64,000 nucleotides of DNA from Stenotrophomonas maltophilia (GTDB lineage Bacteria > Pseudomonadota > Gammaproteobacteria > Xanthomonadales > Xanthomonadaceae), in contig NZ_NERD01000002.1 in assembly GCF_002799155.1 (NCBI RefSeq), positions 1,674,001 to 1,738,000 of the forward strand. Direction: 5' to 3'. The stretch's first letter is position 1. Each line of letters starts with the position of its first letter. The position numbers and the translations under genes were made by a program. This document shows positions 60,048 to 64,000 of this stretch, in pieces. The notes under the pieces are model-generated. The model worked only from the letters and a program-made list of their open reading frames with translations. It ran no database searches and had not been told where the DNA came from.

Positions 60048-60730
60048 CGGCAGGGAAAATCAGCATCGATGGCAGGCGCCAACGCCTCGCCCGCCTTGAT
60101 CGGGCGATGCAGTTCCTGCATCTGTGCCAGAGACGCATAGCGTACCCGCACTTCGCAGTAGGCAACCGCTCGCGACAGGTGCTTGACCACCATGCGGCGG
60201 GAGATCTGCATGCGAGCAGCCACGTCTTCCTGGGTCAGCCCATCGAAGCGGCAGAGCACAAAAGCCTCGCGTTGGCGCTCCGGCAGCTCGGCCAGTGCTT
60301 CTCGCAGGCGCTCCAGGCGCTGCCGCTGGGCGCTGAGCTGCAACGGGCACTGTGATTCATCGCTGGCGATGGCCTGGCCCGCATCCTCTGCATCTGCCAG
60401 CGGCAGCGTCTGGAGACGGCGGCCTGCGGTGTGCTCACGATATTCATCGGCCACGGTGTTCATCACCGTTCGCCGGAAATAGGCACCTTGCTGGTCGCAC
60501 GACGCCAGTGCAGGATTTGCCGCCAGCCACTTGACTGCACCGTCGTGCAGGGCATCCTCACCGTCCGCACCCCTGACACGCGCAAGGCTGCGCAGAATGG
60601 GCCCGCGCCAACGGGCATAGGCTTTCGCAAGGAGGTTCCCGCCCGTTGGCGAGGCGTCTTCCGGAATGCCTGCCTCCGTGGGAGAGGCCCGTTCCGCGTT
60701 GCTGCCCGTGCCCCGGCCTAGCGTGGACAC
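60044..60730 (-). CDS. FecI-type ECF sigma factor
   Basis: 228 residues from GTG at 60730 (the start is uncertain; the frame is open to 60838). Region 2: SLARVRGADGEDALHDGAVK with VKWLAANP. Region 4: ALAELPERQREAFVLCRFDG, then LTQEDVAARMQISRRMVVKH. It would drive the siderophore receptor gene. The N-terminal 60 residues are Gly/Pro/Thr-rich and may not be part of the fold. Confidence 0.88.
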   Translation of the reverse strand: MSTLGRGTGSNAERASPTEAGIPEDASPTGGNLLAKAYARWRGPILRSLARVRGADGEDALHDGAVKWLAANPALASCDQQGAYFRRTVMNTVADEYREHTAGRRLQTLPLADAEDAGQAIASDESQCPLQLSAQRQRLERLREALAELPERQREAFVLCRFDGLTQEDVAARMQISRRMVVKHLSRAVAYCEVRVRYASLAQMQELHRPIKAGEALAPAIDADFPCR

Positions 60731-61289
60731 ATCACCCTCAGGGCAAATGCCTGCGGTCTGCACAGGTGGGGCGGGGAATTCACGTTGGGAGCCGGAGTTC
60801 TGACCGCCATAGGCGGCGGAAGGGGTGGGATGCCGCAAGTGTAGTGAGAGTCATTTGCGATTGGAACTCCCCTGACCCGCTCTTGCCGTGATGCGAAAGC
60901 GAATTCAGGCCGTGCGGGGAGACCAACTCGTCCAGCGCACGCTGATATTCGTTGCCGCCCGTTAGCAGGCGTACTGTCCGGTCGCTGGGATTCAGCCCAC
61001 TGCGCCGAGTACACGGACCGAAGACGCGCCATCGCCAGCGTGGAGCAACCAGGCCATCCTGGATGTCATCCTGAAGAGCGACAGTGATGGCGAGCCCGGA
61101 CTTTGCAGCTGATCGCAGGCCCTGCTGGCTCACCGAGGCAAAGGTTTCGATACACACGTCCCGGTGCGTGCACGGGCTGGATGCGAGTGCGAGCGGCGCA
61201 GCCCGTGCTGCTGATCAGCTGGGCGGGCAGAAGCAATCGATGGATCCTGCGGCGCCCTTCACTGCTGCAGGCGATCTCCGGTAGCGCTA
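60731..61289. other. Region without a supported gene
   Basis: 559 bp. Several frames are open but none has a good start, composition or motif. Probably holds the promoter of the sigma factor gene and decayed DNA. Confidence 0.5.
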
Positions 61290-61697
61290 TCACCCCCCAT
61301 CAATCGGGCCGCCTGCATGGACCATTCTTCCAGAAGCCGCTGCGCGCCTGACAAGCGTCCGATCCAGATCGCGCCGTGCAATGGAAATCGATCTCAGACC
61401 AAGCGATTGAGTGACCTCGCACTGCGAGAAGAAGGCGTCATAGCCATCCATCAACTCGGCGTGAAACAGCTGCTTGGGGGCATTCCCGATCACCCTGAAG
61501 AGGTCAATCATGAAATTCCATGCATCCACGACCTTCCCGGGGTCAACCTCCCTCCCTGAATCTACAGACGAGACCAGCGAGTCGAGGTCAATGATGGATT
61601 CTCCTTCCCAGTCCAGGACTCGGCCGCGAGCGGCGACCTGACCCTCGAGCCCTTCTTTGCTGTTATCGCAGACAGGCCTTCCATTGCTGGACATCAC
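61290..61697 (-). CDS. Hypothetical protein
   Basis: 135 residues from GTG at 61697. Acidic first half (GESIIDLDSLVSSVDSGREV), then a helical part (DAWNFMIDLFRVIGNAPKQL, ELMDGYDAFFSQCEVTQSLG). It resembles small immunity-type proteins in size and charge only. A short frame ahead (61694-61777, MEAMYPVGVVGESGSSGSPG then YQVTMIE) overlaps its start and might be a broken N-terminus of one gene. No family recognised. Confidence 0.45.
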   Translation of the reverse strand: MMSSNGRPVCDNSKEGLEGQVAARGRVLDWEGESIIDLDSLVSSVDSGREVDPGKVVDAWNFMIDLFRVIGNAPKQLFHAELMDGYDAFFSQCEVTQSLGLRSISIARRDLDRTLVRRAAASGRMVHAGGPIDGG

Positions 61698-61842
61698 TCG
61701 ATCATGGTCACCTGATACCCAGGCGAACCAGATGATCCGCTTTCCCCTACAACGCCGACCGGATACATCGCTTCCATTATCGATTCCTGTTCAGATGGTT
61801 CCATCCATCCCGGGCTCTCACCGGAGGCGCAGCCGCTCCGAT

Positions 61843-61900
61843 GGTAGCGCCGAACTCGATTGCCTGTGACGTGAGGAGCCGGCCAGCGGCCGGCGCTACC
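61843..61900. repeat. SMAG repeat, inverted pair
   Basis: GGTAGCGCCG at 61843-61852 faces CGGCGCTACC at 61891-61900. The right unit read leftward is GTAGCGCCGGCCGCTGGCCG-GCTC, close to the SMAG consensus (GTAG head plus GCCGGCC/GGCCGGC stem). Confidence 0.85.
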
Positions 61901-61907
61901 AGATCCA

Positions 61908-62435
61908 TCAGCGTGCGGTTTCGAGCCCCTTGCCTGCCGCATCAACCCGCAGCGAGGCCAGGTACCGGCAGTACTTGCCAATGAACAGGCCGGTGAATCC
62001 ACCCGCCAGCAGCAGGTAGGCTGCACTGAAGCCAGCATTGGCGGTCAGCGACGGCGACACCGCAAACGCGACTTCGAAGCCGTACTTCACCAGGAAGGTG
62101 ATCAGCAGCAGCGGCAGCAGGCTGAAGTCCGCGTTGCGCCAGAGCTTGCCGGTGCTGCGGTCCATCGTCAGCTTCAGCCGATCCAGCAGCAGCCAGCCCA
62201 GCGCGGCACCCGTGCCGATGCCGGCGAGCCATTCACCCCAGGCGCTCAGCGACGTGCCGAAACGATGGCTGATCGACCACGCACCCCATGCGGTGAACAG
62301 CGCAGGCACGATCGCCAGCTTCTGCAGCGAGGTTTCCCCCGGCTTCATGGCGGCGATGCCACGGGTGACGAGGAAGGCCAGGAGCAGCCAGACCCAGATC
62401 GGCGTCTGCGAGGTGAGTTGCTGGAGCATGTTCAT
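61908..62435 (-). CDS. DUF6622 membrane protein
   Basis: 175 residues, four membrane spans (PIWVWLLLAFLVTRGIAAMK, LAIVPALFTAWGAWSISHRF, LSLLPLLLITFLVKYGFEVA, AGFSAAYLLLAGGFTGLFIG). The start and TRG..AMKPGETS match DUF6622 as I know it. Good ribosome site (AAGGGGA). Function unknown. The SMAG repeat lies right after its stop. Confidence 0.8.
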   Translation of the reverse strand: MNMLQQLTSQTPIWVWLLLAFLVTRGIAAMKPGETSLQKLAIVPALFTAWGAWSISHRFGTSLSAWGEWLAGIGTGAALGWLLLDRLKLTMDRSTGKLWRNADFSLLPLLLITFLVKYGFEVAFAVSPSLTANAGFSAAYLLLAGGFTGLFIGKYCRYLASLRVDAAGKGLETAR

Positions 62436-62673
62436 GAGCGGTCCCCTTGGCGAGTGGTAGCTGAGTGGTGGCGAGGTGCCCTCGCCTTGGCGCCCACTAT
62501 TCGCGTCCGCCCGGGTCGCAGCCAGTGACAGCTGTCAGCCTTCGTGGGTGATGTGTCGGCACGCCACGCTGCCAGAAGCCGCAGGGCAGACCCACCCGGG
62601 ACACCCGCCTCATCCGCTCGGCCTGCTCGACCCGCGATACCATTGCCACAACGCCGCTGCGAGCTGATACGCC

Positions 62674-63780
62674 ATGCGCAACGATCCTGTCCGGCGCCAC
62701 CTGTGTGCAGCACTTCTGGCTGCTGGCTGCGGCCTGCCTGCCCGGTCTGCACTGGCGAGCCGGAGTACTTCAGGCAGCTGCAGCTCGCTGGCCAGGCTGC
62801 TGCAGGCCGAGCAACAGCCTGGCCTGGCGGCCGTTGTGGTAGATCATGGGCGCATCGCCGCACTATCCGCAGCGGGCCGACGCACTGACACCCGGCCCTC
62901 ACCGATTGATCGCCATACCGTGTTCGAGCTGGGATCGATCACCAAGGTGTTCACGGCGCTGCTGGTGTTCCGGCTCCAGCAGCGGCAGTTGCTCGACGTA
63001 ACGGCGCCCATCGGCCTGTATGTGGAGGGACTGCCTTCAGCCTGGGCATCCATTTCGCTGCTGCGGCTGCTGAGCCATACCTCCGGCATTCCCAATTATT
63101 TGAATGAAGCCAACTTCCTGCGATTGATGCCGACGAGTCCGCGCCCTCGTGAACTGCTGGCAGGGGTGGAGCAGATGCCGCTGGAGTTTGCGCCCGGTAC
63201 GCGGCATGCCTATTCCAATACGAACTACATTCTGCTCGGCCTGGCCATCGAACATGCAACCCGCATGGATTACTGGAACGTCCTCCAGGAAGAGATCCTG
63301 TCGCCGCTGGGCATGCGCGACGCGGGGCCGCGCCGCTCAGAGGATCGGCGCCGGATTGCCCAGGGGCATCTATTCCAGGATGGCCAGTGGCACGACCCAC
63401 CGCCCACTGCTCCGGGTTCGGCGTGGGCGGCCGGCAGCCTGTTGGCGAGCATCGATGACATGGCACGCCTTGCTGTGGCGTTGGACCAGGGTCGGCTGCT
63501 ACCCGATGCCGCGCTGAGGCACATGTGGTGCGACACGGTTCTTTCCAACGGAAGCAAGGCGGGCTGGGGGGCCGGCTGGCAGGTTGCCGATGACGGCAAT
63601 GTAGTCGGTCACGGGGGCGGAACCGCAGGCTTTACCGGATATTTTCGGCACGTTCCCGCGCAGCGAAGAACGGTCGTCGTCCTGATCAATCGCGCCGGAG
63701 ACATCAATCCCCAGCGCATTGCAGAGCGCCTCGATCTTGGGACGAGCAGCTGCCCTGATTTTCAGCCGCCGCTGCTGTAA
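62674..63780 (+). CDS. Beta-lactamase-fold serine hydrolase
   Basis: 368 residues. Active site motifs: Ser-x-x-Lys in ELGSITKVFTALL, Tyr-x-Asn in HAYSNTNYILLG, and HxG in VVGHGGGTAGF. Landmarks LLSHTSGIPNYLN and LEFAPGTRHAYSN are those of class C-like esterases/DD-peptidases. The N-terminus has a signal with a possible lipobox (LLAAGC). Exported; cleaves an ester, peptide or lactam. Close relatives of ampC exist, but resistance cannot be inferred. Confidence 0.9.
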   Translation: MRNDPVRRHLCAALLAAGCGLPARSALASRSTSGSCSSLARLLQAEQQPGLAAVVVDHGRIAALSAAGRRTDTRPSPIDRHTVFELGSITKVFTALLVFRLQQRQLLDVTAPIGLYVEGLPSAWASISLLRLLSHTSGIPNYLNEANFLRLMPTSPRPRELLAGVEQMPLEFAPGTRHAYSNTNYILLGLAIEHATRMDYWNVLQEEILSPLGMRDAGPRRSEDRRRIAQGHLFQDGQWHDPPPTAPGSAWAAGSLLASIDDMARLAVALDQGRLLPDAALRHMWCDTVLSNGSKAGWGAGWQVADDGNVVGHGGGTAGFTGYFRHVPAQRRTVVVLINRAGDINPQRIAERLDLGTSSCPDFQPPLL

Positions 63781-64000
63781 ACACTCCGCCGGTACTGCGC
63801 TACCCACTCCAGCGACGGCGAAATGCCGCCAAACGGGAAGAAATGGGGGCTGACCGGGCCATGGGCGTCCGTCAGCCCTTTCACCAGCCGATCGACGAAC
63901 ACCTCCGGCCCCGCCGTGCCGAGCAGCCGGCCGATCGAGATGCCGTACCGCGCCAGCATCGATGCACTGGCACCCACGCCGCACATCGCAGCGTAGCGGG
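63762..64000 (-). CDS. Methylenetetrahydrofolate reductase-like protein, partial (C-terminus)
   Basis: The frame is open to the right edge. The C-terminal part RYAAMCGVGASASMLARYG, then PHFFPFGGISPSLEW resembles the end of MetF-type FAD-dependent reductases (CGVGxS and HxxxFGG-like blocks). Only about 78 residues are inside the window. The stop overlaps the serine hydrolase gene by 19 bp. The family call is tentative. Confidence 0.6.
   Translation of the reverse strand, partial: RYAAMCGVGASASMLARYGISIGRLLGTAGPEVFVDRLVKGLTDAHGPVSPHFFPFGGISPSLEWVAQYRRSVYSSGG

Noticed and set aside
61090..61560. Frames on the + strand across 61084-61559
   Set aside because: No good starts and mostly the shadow of the 61290-61697 frame.

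Overview
The window looks like a chromosomal segment of a high-GC gammaproteobacterium of the Xanthomonadaceae, most likely Stenotrophomonas. This rests on protein styles (TonB receptors, FecI/FecR pairs, DUF6766, DUF6622), on GTAG-headed palindromes of the SMAG type at three places, and on a filamentous prophage of the kind known from Xanthomonas and Stenotrophomonas. No rRNA, tRNA, IS element or CRISPR array was seen.

Layout. 1-2786: an AsmA-like membrane protein (cut by the window edge), a GNAT acetyltransferase, an AraC-type regulator divergent from a small exported DUF6265 protein. 2768-12145: a filamentous (Inoviridae-type) prophage followed by the remnant of a second one. The intact prophage carries a repressor (-), then a rightward block: three small genes, replication initiator, ssDNA-binding protein, small membrane protein, major coat, coat-like paralogue, terminator, adsorption protein, minor coat, Zot, TraX-like and DUF4124 proteins, and finally a leftward DUF3653 gene. 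It is bounded by a 15-bp repeat (2867-2881 and 10380-10394). The right copy lies in a complete dif-like site (10377-10404), so the window probably lies in the replication terminus. The left boundary lies inside the repressor gene, so integration by XerCD changes the repressor C-terminus. Right of dif is an inverted, partly decayed relative of the phage right end carrying two unrelated small genes.

12158-21425: a DUF1353 protein, a TPR membrane protein, two small unknown genes, then a leftward operon paoA-paoB-paoC-xdhC-mocA for a periplasmic Mo-dependent aldehyde oxidoreductase with its cofactor maturation proteins. 21504-27732: a FecI/FecR/TonB receptor system with an exported PHP-type phosphoesterase. 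27810-38455: a CHAD protein, a TetR regulator divergent from an exported alpha/beta hydrolase, a LysR regulator divergent from a hydrolase/MFS/cyclophilin-like operon, and a UvrA of the short (UvrA2-like) kind.

38634-49628: stress and repair genes (SemiSWEET-like protein, DUF892 ferritin-like, Nei-type glycosylase/DUF72/BLUF operon, single-domain response regulator), a tightly overlapped four-gene cassette (acyl-CoA dehydrogenase-like, PIG-L deacetylase, NodS-like methyltransferase, GT2) that may build an undescribed modified glycolipid or oligosaccharide, a zinc alcohol dehydrogenase and small genes. 49873-60730: two iron-siderophore uptake loci, each with a TonB receptor and a PepSY-type membrane reductase, the second under its own sigma factor/FecR pair. 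61290-64000: small unknown genes, DUF6622 protein, a beta-lactamase-fold serine hydrolase and the 3' end of a methylenetetrahydrofolate reductase-like gene.
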